From assembly GCA_016711875.1 (NCBI GenBank), contig JADJSD010000001.1, positions 186,001-250,000 of the forward strand: a stretch of 64,000 nt of DNA, written 5' to 3'. Position numbers and translations under genes: made by a program. This document shows, piece by piece, positions 8,506-15,778 of the stretch (position 1 is its first letter; each line of letters opens with the position of its first letter). The notes below the pieces were generated by a model. The model was not told the origin of the DNA. It was given only the letters and a program-made list of their open reading frames with translations, and searched no databases. This DNA is from Betaproteobacteria bacterium. Lineage in GTDB: Bacteria; Pseudomonadota; Gammaproteobacteria; Burkholderiales; Usitatibacteraceae.

Positions 8506-9767
8506 AGCCGCCCGATCTTCCCAGGCGCCGCTTCCTGCACGGGATGGCCGCCACGCTCGTCACGGCGCCGTTCGTCGCGCGCGCCGCCGCGTCCGGCCCC
8601 GCCGCGGACTTCGATGCGTTCTGCCGGGCGATCGACGAGGGCTACGCCTTTCTCGACCGCCCGGCCGACTGGAGAGCTTCCCGCTCGCGCTGGCGCCCCC
8701 GGGCGGCCGCCGCCCGCGACCTCACCGGCCTCATCGCGGCGCTCGAGGGGCTCATCGCCGAACTCGAGGACCCCCATGTCGGGCTGGAGGCTCACAACCC
8801 CGGCTCACCGCGGCCCGTGCCTGCCGCGACCGACCTGTGGGGCGAATGGGTGGACGGCGAAGCCCGCCTGTCGGCCGTGCGGGCCGGCAGCGTCGCCGAT
8901 TCCGCCGGGCTGCATCCGGGCCAGGGCATCGTCTCGGTCGGGGGCATCGCGATCGACGCGGCGGTGCGCGCGAGCCTGCCCCGATCGCGGCAGGCCGACC
9001 CGCGGGCGCGCGACTTCGCGCTGCGCCGCCTCCTCGCCGGGCCCTGGCAGGGCGCGCTGTCGATCGAGGCGCGTCGCGGCGGCCTCGTGAAGCGGTTCGA
9101 CGTCGAGCGAAGCGACACGACGCCCGGTGCCACGCCCCCGATCATCGCGCGGCGCATCGGCGAGGACCGCGACCTCGGCTACCTGAGGATCAAGAACAAC
9201 CTCGGGGAGGAAAGCCTCGTTGCCCATTTCGATTCCGCGCTCGGCTACCTCAAGGACACGCGAGGACTGCTCGTCGACCTGCGCGAGACGCAGTCGGGCG
9301 GTTCGCCCGCCGTCGCCGCCCGGATCCTGGCGCGCTTCGCCCGGTCCGAGATGCCGTGGATCGTGCGCGCGCCCCACGGCGTGGGGGCGCTCCCGGCCCA
9401 GCGCATCGCGCCGCGAGGTCCCTTCACCTTCGAAGGACCGGTGGCCGTCCTGGTGGATCGCTGGACCGCGGGGGAAGGCGAATCTCTCGCCGTCGGCCTC
9501 GCCGCGGTCACCCGGGCCACGCTCGTGGGCACGCCGATGGCGGGCCTGCATGGCGACCTGCGGGAAGTCCGGCTGCCGGGAGCCGGTCTTCGCGCGCACT
9601 TCCCGGGCACCCGCGTGGCCCGGGTGGACGGCACGCCGCGGGAAGCGGTGAAGCCCTCTTTGGCGGTCGACCTCGCCGCGCCCTCCGGCGGCCCCGGCGA
9701 CCCGATCCTCTACCAGGGGCTCAAATGGCTGGAGGCCCACGCGCCCGCCCGGCCCAATCGCAAGTAA
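8502..9767 (+). CDS. S41-family peptidase-like protein with Tat signal, catalytic Ser doubtful
   Basis: A 421-residue protein starting at TTG 8502, which overlaps the upstream TGA and gives a twin-arginine signal (PRRRFLHGM) with a hydrophobic stretch ending in AARAAA. A PDZ-like section is centred on VRAGSVADSAGLHPGQGI. The S41 core follows with LGYLRIKNN, RGLLVDLRETQSGG and VAVLVDRWTAGEGES at about 315-328. In S41 proteases the nucleophile serine sits in a T-x-S-x-G-E type loop; here that place reads TAGEGE, so the serine seems replaced. It may be a non-catalytic binding protein. It is the last gene of the FAH-CMD-S41 operon. Confidence 0.75.
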   Translation: MKPPDLPRRRFLHGMAATLVTAPFVARAAASGPAADFDAFCRAIDEGYAFLDRPADWRASRSRWRPRAAAARDLTGLIAALEGLIAELEDPHVGLEAHNPGSPRPVPAATDLWGEWVDGEARLSAVRAGSVADSAGLHPGQGIVSVGGIAIDAAVRASLPRSRQADPRARDFALRRLLAGPWQGALSIEARRGGLVKRFDVERSDTTPGATPPIIARRIGEDRDLGYLRIKNNLGEESLVAHFDSALGYLKDTRGLLVDLRETQSGGSPAVAARILARFARSEMPWIVRAPHGVGALPAQRIAPRGPFTFEGPVAVLVDRWTAGEGESLAVGLAAVTRATLVGTPMAGLHGDLREVRLPGAGLRAHFPGTRVARVDGTPREAVKPSLAVDLAAPSGGPGDPILYQGLKWLEAHAPARPNRK

Positions 9768-9817
9768 AGCCCTGTTTTTTCCCGTGTTTTCCGGGGACCC
9801 CTTCCGGCGATTTGGGC

Positions 9818-9844
9818 TAAAGAACGCAACCGGCATGCCGTAAG
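9818..9844 (+). promoter_or_regulatory. Possible sigma-28 (FliA)-type promoter
   Basis: TAAAG at 9818-9822 and GCCGTAAG at 9837-9844 are separated by 14 bases, the spacing of the flagellar sigma-28 consensus (TAAAG-N14-GCCGATAA). The -35 part is perfect in its core; the -10 part matches at GCCG and one A only. It lies 129 bases before the ATG of the MshEN protein. Confidence 0.35.
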
Positions 9845-9972
9845 TGTCTCAGGGAGACCTTTGCGCCATGCCGACCAAACAAAATTGCCGGTTTCACAAT
9901 CTTCGTCAAAGACTTAGCCGCCGTTCCGCGCATACTCGCGGTGAGCGCAGGGATTTCGTAGGAGGGCTGATC

Positions 9973-10941
9973 ATGTCCATTCTGCTTCCCCTTGCCGCCG
10001 TGAAGCGTCGCGGGCTCCGCGGGGCCGATTCGACGAACCCGTGGCTCGACCGCTGGGTGCCCGAAGCGCGCGGCGACCGTATCGAGCCTCTCCTTCGCCT
10101 GGCGGCCGGACAGCCCCGTCGCCTGGGCGAGCTCGTCTCGGGCCTGCACGAATGGCACGCCCATTCCGTCGAATCCGCGGTCGCCGAGGCGTCCCGGACC
10201 GGCGAGAAGATCGGCGAAGCCCTCGTCCGGCTGGGCGTCGTCACCGCCGCCGAACGCGAGACCTTGCTGCGGTTCCAGCGCCACCTTCGGGGAGACGAGC
10301 CGACCGACCCGCGCCTGCGCCTGGGCAACCTGCTCGTCGAGGAGGGCTTCCTGTCGAAGGAGGACCTCGCGACCGTCCTCGAGACGCATCGCACGTCCGG
10401 CCGGATGCTGGGCCAGGACCTCGTCGCCGCCGGGCACCTGTCGCCCGCGACGATCGAGCATGCGCTCACCCTGCAGGCGAAGCTCGTCGGCGCCGCGCTC
10501 GCGGCCGCCCTCGCCATGACGACGCCGGGCATCATCGAGCCCGTTCACGCGGCGCAGGTCGCCAGCCAGACGGTGCGCTTCGTCATCAAGGTGCCCCCGA
10601 TGGTCCGCCTCGAAGTGCTGCGCCAGCAGGCGGCCATCGAGGTCACGGCGCAGGACATCGCGCGAGGCTACGTCGAAGTCGACTCCGCCTCGGTCGTGCA
10701 GGTGCAGAGCAACACCACCTGGGAGGTGAACTTCCGGCCCCGCACGGGCATGTTCCGCGCGGCGACGGTGACCGGCCTCGCCGGCGAGGTCCACGTCGGG
10801 CCCGACGGCGGCTCGCGCCCCGCGCTCCTGGCGAGCCGCCAGCCCGCGTCCTACGAGCTCAGCTACCGGTTCGAGCTGTCGCCCGGCGTCACGCCCGGGT
10901 CGTACCCCTGGCCCCTCGCCGTTTCCGCCAACGCCATCTGA
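9973..10941 (+). CDS. MshEN-domain membrane-anchored protein with a C-terminal extracytoplasmic domain
   Basis: A 322-residue protein from ATG 9973, chosen because AGGAGGG lies six bases upstream. Residues about 79-167 contain tandem MshEN/T2SSE_N motifs. KIGEALVRLG is the first; RLGNLLVEEGFLS at 116 and LGQDLVAAGHLS at 146 form the second. This is the 24-residue repeat pattern that binds c-di-GMP in MshE-type ATPases. One hydrophobic helix (about 170-188, AALAAALAMTTPG) follows, then a beta-rich domain of about 130 residues ending in SYRFELSPGVTPGSYPW-like sequence, predicted periplasmic. No ATPase motor is present, unlike PilB or MshE. Probably a c-di-GMP-responsive transmembrane protein; this is inference. 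Confidence 0.7.
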   Translation: MSILLPLAAVKRRGLRGADSTNPWLDRWVPEARGDRIEPLLRLAAGQPRRLGELVSGLHEWHAHSVESAVAEASRTGEKIGEALVRLGVVTAAERETLLRFQRHLRGDEPTDPRLRLGNLLVEEGFLSKEDLATVLETHRTSGRMLGQDLVAAGHLSPATIEHALTLQAKLVGAALAAALAMTTPGIIEPVHAAQVASQTVRFVIKVPPMVRLEVLRQQAAIEVTAQDIARGYVEVDSASVVQVQSNTTWEVNFRPRTGMFRAATVTGLAGEVHVGPDGGSRPALLASRQPASYELSYRFELSPGVTPGSYPWPLAVSANAI

Positions 10942-10948
10942 CCGGCGT

Positions 10949-10962
10949 TTGACGCCCGTCAG
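10949..10962 (+). promoter_or_regulatory. FNR/CRP-type operator before the DUF3149 gene
   Basis: TTGAC-GCCC-GTCAG, an FNR-family dyad, lies 23 bases before the -10-like TAGAGT (10986-10991). This is the same spacing as at 7054-7067 and puts its centre near -42.5. No convincing -35 hexamer is present, as expected for an activator-dependent promoter. Confidence 0.5.
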
Positions 10963-11022
10963 GATTCGCCCGCGCCCTCCCGGGCTAGAGTGGTCCCATC
11001 CACGCGAAAGGGAGGGACCCCC

Positions 11023-11163
11023 ATGCTGAAGGAACTGTTCTCGGGCCCGATCGGGCTGCTGAGCCTGGCCACGATCGTCGGCGTCATCGTGATCGGCGGG
11101 TATCTCTACAAGTACGTCACGGCGAAGATGGCCGAGGACGAGGCGGCCGCGAACAAGCCATAG
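11023..11163 (+). CDS. DUF3149-family small membrane protein
   Basis: A 46-residue protein beginning MLKELFSGPIGLLSL. It has a short amphipathic start, one membrane helix (about 12-30, LATIVGVIVIGGYLYKY) and a charged tail rich in acidic residues. Length and layout match DUF3149, tiny single-pass proteins of unknown function. The ribosome site GGGAGGG (11010-11016) precedes ATG 11023 by six bases. It is a single-gene unit behind an FNR-type box, which hints at redox-dependent expression, and it is convergent with the thioesterase gene. Confidence 0.75.
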   Translation: MLKELFSGPIGLLSLATIVGVIVIGGYLYKYVTAKMAEDEAAANKP

Positions 11164-11169
11164 CCTTTC

Positions 11170-11574
11170 TCAGCGCCGCGCCTTCTCCGCGACGCGCGCC
11201 TCGAAGCGCTCGACGTTCACGACCACGCGCTGGTGGGTGCCCGCGCCGATGAGTTCGCGCTCGTCCTCGGCGCGCACCTTGAAGTGGACGGTCCGGCCCT
11301 CCACGCGGACCACCTCCGCCGTCGCGCGCACGCGCATGCCGACGGGCGTCGCGGCGACATGGGTGACGTCGAGCCGCGTGCCCAGGCTCTGGTGATGCTC
11401 CGGGAGCGACTGCTCCACCGCCGCGAGGGCCGCGGCCTCGATGAGGTTGATCATCACGGGCGTCGCCAGCACGCGGATGCGGCCGCTGCCGACTTTCGGC
11501 GCGGTGTGCTGCTCGCCGACGACGAGCTCGGCGGTGCCGGTGAGGCCGGCGGGCAGGTCGAGTTGCAGGGCCAT
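11170..11574 (-). CDS. FlK-like hotdog-fold thioesterase
   Basis: A 134-residue protein starting at ATG 11574, with GAGGA six bases upstream; a longer start would add a Gly/Arg-rich stretch unlike the family. The hotdog domain carries VLATPVMINLIEAAAL with the catalytic Glu, SLGTRLDVTHVAATPVG, and a C-terminal GAGTHQRVVVN with the conserved His. It resembles the fluoroacetyl-CoA thioesterase FlK family, whose ordinary members hydrolyse various acyl-CoAs. It is divergent from mnmC and convergent with the DUF3149 gene. The exact substrate is unknown. Confidence 0.85.
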   Translation of the reverse strand: MALQLDLPAGLTGTAELVVGEQHTAPKVGSGRIRVLATPVMINLIEAAALAAVEQSLPEHHQSLGTRLDVTHVAATPVGMRVRATAEVVRVEGRTVHFKVRAEDERELIGAGTHQRVVVNVERFEARVAEKARR

Positions 11575-11662
11575 CGCGTGTCCTCGGGGGGAAGTTCGCA
11601 GCCCGCCCATTATTCCCGATCGACCGGGGCGGCGCTCGCGGGCGTGACGGTATGATGGGTCG

Positions 11663-13489
11663 ATGGCGAGTCATCCCGTCAGCGTCCTGCCCGCCCGCCT
11701 CGACCGCACGCCCGAAGGCGTGCCGTGGCCGGCGCAGTCGCGCGACATCTACCACTCGGCCGACGGGGGCCTCGCGCAGGCGAGGCGCGTGTTCCTCGAC
11801 GGCAACGCGCTTTCCCGGCGATGGCTCGGCCGCGAGTCCTTCACGATCCTCGAGACGGGCTTCGGGCTCGGGCTGAATTTCCTCGCGGCCTGGGACCGCC
11901 TGCGGGCCGAGCCCGGCGGCCCCCGGCGCCTGCACTTCGTCTCCGTCGAACCGCACCCCTTCAGCGGCGCCGAGCTGGCCGAGGCGCTCGCGCCCTTCGC
12001 CGAGATCGCGCCACTCGCCCGCGCCCTCACGGACCACTTTCCGCCGCCCGTCGCCGGTTTCCACCGGATGCATTTCGACGCGGGCCGCGTCATTCTCACG
12101 CTGATCCTGGGCGACGCGCGAACGCAACTGCCGCAGCTCGAAGCGCGGGCCGACGCGATCTTCCTGGACGGCTTCGCGCCGGCCCGCCATCCCGAGATGT
12201 GGTCGCCCGAAGTCGTGCGCGAGATCGCGCGGCTCGCGGTGCCCGGCGCCTCGCTCGCGACGTGGACCGTGGCCGGGGGTGTACGGGCGGCTCTCGCCGG
12301 GGCGGGCTTTCGCGTCGAGCGGCGCGAGGCCGTCGGCGCCGGGCGCGAGGTGCTCGTGGGCACGCGCGACGGGGAACCGGCCGCCGTCGCCGCCCCGCCG
12401 CGGCGCGCGCTCGTCGTCGGCGGCGGCCTCGCGGGCATCCTCACGGCCGATCGCCTGGCGGCGCGCGGATGGGACATCGACCTGGTCGAGTCCCGCGAGC
12501 GCCGCGCCAACGCCCGCATGGGGCTCGTCCGCCCGGTGGCCAACGTGCGCGACGCGACGAACGCCCAGGCCTCGCGTCCCGCCTTCCTCTACGCGCTGCA
12601 CCACTTCGCCACGCTGCAGCGCGACGGCTACCACCTCGTGTGGGACCGCACGGGCGCCCTGCAACTCGCCGAGGGCGACAACGAGTCGCGACGCTTCGAG
12701 GCCATCGTCGGCTCGCAGGGCTGGCCCGCGGAGATCCTCGGGTTCGTGGATGCGGCCGAGGCTTCGCGCCTGGCCGGCCGGGAAGTGCGCGGGCCCGGCT
12801 GGTGGATGCCGCGCGCGGCCTGCGTGTCGCCGGAGAGCCTCGACATCGCGGGGCTCGCGCGGGCCGGCTCGCGCGTGCGCCGCGTGAACGGCCGCGTGCT
12901 GCGCATCGAGCGAGAGGGCGCCCACTGGCGCGCCTTCTCCGGCGACGGTTCGCTCCTGGGCGAGGCTCCCGTGCTGGTGCTCGCGAACGCCGCCGACTGC
13001 GCGCGCCTCCTGCCCGAGGCCCGCCTGCCCTTCCACGCCGTGCGCGGCCAGGTGACCTACCTGCCGGGCTCCCCCGATCGCCGCCTGGACGTCGTCGTGA
13101 GCGGCAGTGGCTACGTCGCCCCGCTCCCGGACGGGGGCCACGTGATCGGTGCGACCTATGGGCACGACGATCCGGGCGAGGACGTGCGCGCGGGCGACCA
13201 TCGCGAGAATCTCGCGAAGGCCGAATCGATGCTGCCCGGATTCACGGCCGGGTTGCACGAAACGGCGCTCGAGGGCTGGGCCGGTCACCGCACGACGGTG
13301 CCCGACCGGTTGCCCGTTTTCGGCCAGACGGCGGTCCCCGGCGTGTGGGTCGCCGCGGGTCTCGGATCGCGGGGCCTGCTGTGGGGGCCTCTCGGGGCCG
13401 AACTGCTGGCGAGCCGGCTCTCGGGCGATCCCTCGCCGCTGCCGCGCGACCTGGCCGGCGCGCTCTCGCCACGACGCTTCCTGTCGTAG
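11663..13489 (+). CDS. mnmC: tRNA 5-methylaminomethyl-2-thiouridine bifunctional enzyme MnmC
   Basis: A 608-residue protein with the two MnmC domains in order. The N-terminal SAM-dependent methyltransferase (DUF752) has ETGFGLGLNFL near residue 70 and DAIFLDGFAPARHPEMW near 170. The FAD-dependent oxidase domain begins with VVGGGLAGILTADRL at about 251. It converts cmnm5s2U to mnm5s2U at the wobble base of tRNAs in two steps in the cytoplasm. A -10-like TATGAT (11651-11656) ends seven bases before ATG 11663 and no Shine-Dalgarno is visible, so the message may be leaderless. Confidence 0.93.
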   Translation: MASHPVSVLPARLDRTPEGVPWPAQSRDIYHSADGGLAQARRVFLDGNALSRRWLGRESFTILETGFGLGLNFLAAWDRLRAEPGGPRRLHFVSVEPHPFSGAELAEALAPFAEIAPLARALTDHFPPPVAGFHRMHFDAGRVILTLILGDARTQLPQLEARADAIFLDGFAPARHPEMWSPEVVREIARLAVPGASLATWTVAGGVRAALAGAGFRVERREAVGAGREVLVGTRDGEPAAVAAPPRRALVVGGGLAGILTADRLAARGWDIDLVESRERRANARMGLVRPVANVRDATNAQASRPAFLYALHHFATLQRDGYHLVWDRTGALQLAEGDNESRRFEAIVGSQGWPAEILGFVDAAEASRLAGREVRGPGWWMPRAACVSPESLDIAGLARAGSRVRRVNGRVLRIEREGAHWRAFSGDGSLLGEAPVLVLANAADCARLLPEARLPFHAVRGQVTYLPGSPDRRLDVVVSGSGYVAPLPDGGHVIGATYGHDDPGEDVRAGDHRENLAKAESMLPGFTAGLHETALEGWAGHRTTVPDRLPVFGQTAVPGVWVAAGLGSRGLLWGPLGAELLASRLSGDPSPLPRDLAGALSPRRFLS

Positions 13490-13584
13490 CCCGCGCGCCG
13501 ACGCCGCCCCGCTTTCCCGTTAGCCCCGGTTCCGCTACGATGAGTGCCCCCCGGAGTATAAGAACCGATCCCTCGGAGAATTCC

Positions 13585-14592
13585 ATGCGCTACGCCACCG
13601 TTCGCCTGCTCGTCGCCTTGCTGCTCGTCCTCACGCTCCCCGCGCGGGCCGCTTCGCTGATCGTCGACACCGCGACCGTCGAGAAGGCGCTCGCCGCCGG
13701 AGCCCTCCTCTGGGATGCGCGGGCCGCCAACGAATACGCGGAGGGGCACATTCCCGGCGCCGTGAACATCGGCAATGCCGGCAGCGTCTTCCGCGACATG
13801 AACCGCGAGGACCCGCCGTCGGCCGCGGTCGCCTCGCGCATCTTCGGCGAGGCGGGCATGGACATCCTGGGCCGGGAGGTGATCGTGTACACGCGCAAGG
13901 GCGATTCCTACGCGTACTACGCCGCCCGCATGGTGGAGTACTACGGCGGCACGCACGCGAAGGTCTACCACGGCGGCCTCGACGACTGGAAGGCGAGCGG
14001 CAAGCCGGTCGACCAGTCGCCGGTGAAGCTGCCCCCGGTCAAGCTCGCCCTCACCGCCGAGATGCGCGGGGCGATGGGCAACGCCGAGCTCATCGAGCGG
14101 GTGAAGAGCGGGCGGGCGCAGATCATCGACGCGCGCACGCCGAAGGAATTCAGCGGCGAGGACATCCGCGCGGTGCGCGGCGGCCACGTGCCCGGTGCCG
14201 TGCCGATCCCCTACGAGCAGAACTGGCAGGATCCCGCGACGGCCTCGAAGCTCTCGTCGAGGCAGGTGTCGAACCGCGACGGCATGGCGCTCAAGTCGCG
14301 GGAGGACCTGAAGAAGCTCTACGCGAAGCTCGACCCCGAGAAGGAGACGGTCGTCTACTGCCAGAGCGGCGTGCGCGCCTCGGAGACCGCGGCGGTGCTG
14401 CGCGACCTGGGATTCAAGGACGTGAAGGTCCACGAGCCTTCGTGGCTCGGCTACGCGGGCGTGCTTTCGGCCCCGGCGGAGAACGAGGTCTTCGTGAACG
14501 TCGGCGCGTTGAACGGGATGGTGTCGTCGCTCGCGACGCGCGTGCGCGACCTCGAGGCGGAAGTGGCCCGCCTGCAGGCCGGCAAGCGCTGA
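13585..14592 (+). CDS. Exported tandem-rhodanese protein
   Basis: A 335-residue protein with a signal peptide (cleaved near PARAAS). It has two rhodanese domains and a short coiled tail (VRDLEAEVARLQ). Domain 2 has the active-site loop CQSGVRASE with C259. In domain 1 the equivalent loop reads VYTRKGDSY, with threonine in place of the catalytic cysteine, so it is presumably structural, as in many two-domain sulfurtransferases. It would move sulfane sulfur in the periplasm. It lies next to, and convergent with, a YeeE/YedE pair (14602-15746), which fits sulfur-compound handling. Ribosome site GGAG lies upstream. Confidence 0.88.
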   Translation: MRYATVRLLVALLLVLTLPARAASLIVDTATVEKALAAGALLWDARAANEYAEGHIPGAVNIGNAGSVFRDMNREDPPSAAVASRIFGEAGMDILGREVIVYTRKGDSYAYYAARMVEYYGGTHAKVYHGGLDDWKASGKPVDQSPVKLPPVKLALTAEMRGAMGNAELIERVKSGRAQIIDARTPKEFSGEDIRAVRGGHVPGAVPIPYEQNWQDPATASKLSSRQVSNRDGMALKSREDLKKLYAKLDPEKETVVYCQSGVRASETAAVLRDLGFKDVKVHEPSWLGYAGVLSAPAENEVFVNVGALNGMVSSLATRVRDLEAEVARLQAGKR

Positions 14593-14601
14593 GCGACGGG
14601 C

Positions 14602-15198
14602 TCAGCCGGGCGGGCGAAGCCCGGCGAAGCGCTTCTCCGCGGCGCGCATGGCGAGGCCGGCGACGACCAGGATGCCGATGAAGAGCAGCACGTACCAGCC
14701 CATGGAAAGGCCCGTGAGCGTGGGCAGCGTGAGCTCGCCCACGGCGCTTTCGCGCACCCAGGCGTCGACGCCGGAGAGCAGCTCGGCGAACAGATAGACC
14801 CCGCCCAGCATCCCGGCGAGGAACGCGAAGCCGTCGAGACGCCCGGTGGCGCAGGCGGCCACCGACGTGCCCGGGCAATAGCCCCCGACGAGGAATCCGA
14901 CGCCGAAGACGAGCCCGCCCACGATCGCTCCCGCGTAGCTCGTGGGTTCGACGTAGAGCTCGGCCAGGTCGAGCACCCCGGCCGTCGACAGCGCGAAGAG
15001 CCCCGCCATCGTGGTGACGATGGCGGTGAACATCACCTTCACCACCGCCATGTCGTAGAAATAGAACACGGCCGTGAGCTTGCGGGCGCTGCCGAAGCCC
15101 GCGCGCTCGAGCACGAAGCCGAAGCCGAAACCGAGCAGCACGGCCAGGCCGAGATTCGCGGCCTGCGAGAGTTCCAGCGTGGACGAGAGCGGAAGCAT
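14602..15198 (-). CDS. YeeE/YedE-family membrane protein
   Basis: A 198-residue protein with about five membrane segments. The start (LGFGFGFVLERAGFGSARKL) is typical of the DUF6691/YeeE half with the AGFG motif, and VGGYCPGTSVAA is the cysteine motif. ATG 15198 shares a base with the stop of the upstream partner gene (TGATG), so the two are coupled. It is the third gene of a minus-strand unit FadL - YeeE - YeeE. A role in thiosulfate or other sulfur uptake is inferred from family and from the neighbouring rhodanese. Confidence 0.83.
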   Translation of the reverse strand: MLPLSSTLELSQAANLGLAVLLGFGFGFVLERAGFGSARKLTAVFYFYDMAVVKVMFTAIVTTMAGLFALSTAGVLDLAELYVEPTSYAGAIVGGLVFGVGFLVGGYCPGTSVAACATGRLDGFAFLAGMLGGVYLFAELLSGVDAWVRESAVGELTLPTLTGLSMGWYVLLFIGILVVAGLAMRAAEKRFAGLRPPG

Positions 15199-15746
15199 CA
15201 GAGCCACTCCTTCCTGAGGATCCAGGCGGCCGCGTAGGCCGCCGCGAACACCGAGCCCATGAACACCAGGCTCCCCACGTTGAGGATCGAGCCGCCGGTG
15301 AGGGCCTGCCCGCTCGTGCAGCCCATGGCGATCTTCGCCCCGATGCCCGCGACCATGCCGCCGCCCGCGGCGGTCGCGAGGCGCTGCGCGCCCGAGAGCC
15401 GCGGCCCCTTCTCGATCATGAAGCGCGTGCGCCCGGCGAGCCAGCCCGAGAGCGCGGCGCCCGCGAACGCCCCGATGAGCAGGAACACGAGCCACGCCGT
15501 GAGCGGCGAGCCGCTCGCGAGGTAGCGCGCGTGCACGGGATTGGCCAGCGCGTGCCCGGGCGAGATCGCGTTCGCGATCCAGGCGGCGATCGACGAGAAG
15601 GCGCCCGTGGCCCCGAGGCCCCGCCCCGCCACGAGGTACGAGGCGAGCAGCACCAGGCCGAGCAGCGCGCCGACGGCGTACGGGTTCCAGTAGGGCTGCT
15701 CTCTCGCGCCCGGCGGGCGGGGCGTGGCGGGAATCGTGGCATTCAT
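15198..15746 (-). CDS. YeeE/YedE-family membrane protein, partner half
   Basis: A 182-residue protein with about four or five membrane helices. The YeeE/YedE motif is KIAMGCTSGQALTGG near residue 140. The N-terminal 20 residues are cytoplasmic and proline-rich. It starts at ATG 15746, 32 bases after the FadL stop, and ends overlapping the next gene. With the following gene it makes a split transporter like the pair at 114-979, but the two pairs differ in size and sequence, so this is not a recent duplication. Confidence 0.83.
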   Translation of the reverse strand: MNATIPATPRPPGAREQPYWNPYAVGALLGLVLLASYLVAGRGLGATGAFSSIAAWIANAISPGHALANPVHARYLASGSPLTAWLVFLLIGAFAGAALSGWLAGRTRFMIEKGPRLSGAQRLATAAGGGMVAGIGAKIAMGCTSGQALTGGSILNVGSLVFMGSVFAAAYAAAWILRKEWL

Positions 15747-15778
15747 GGCGTCGTGTCTCCGTTGACTCTCGGCGATCT

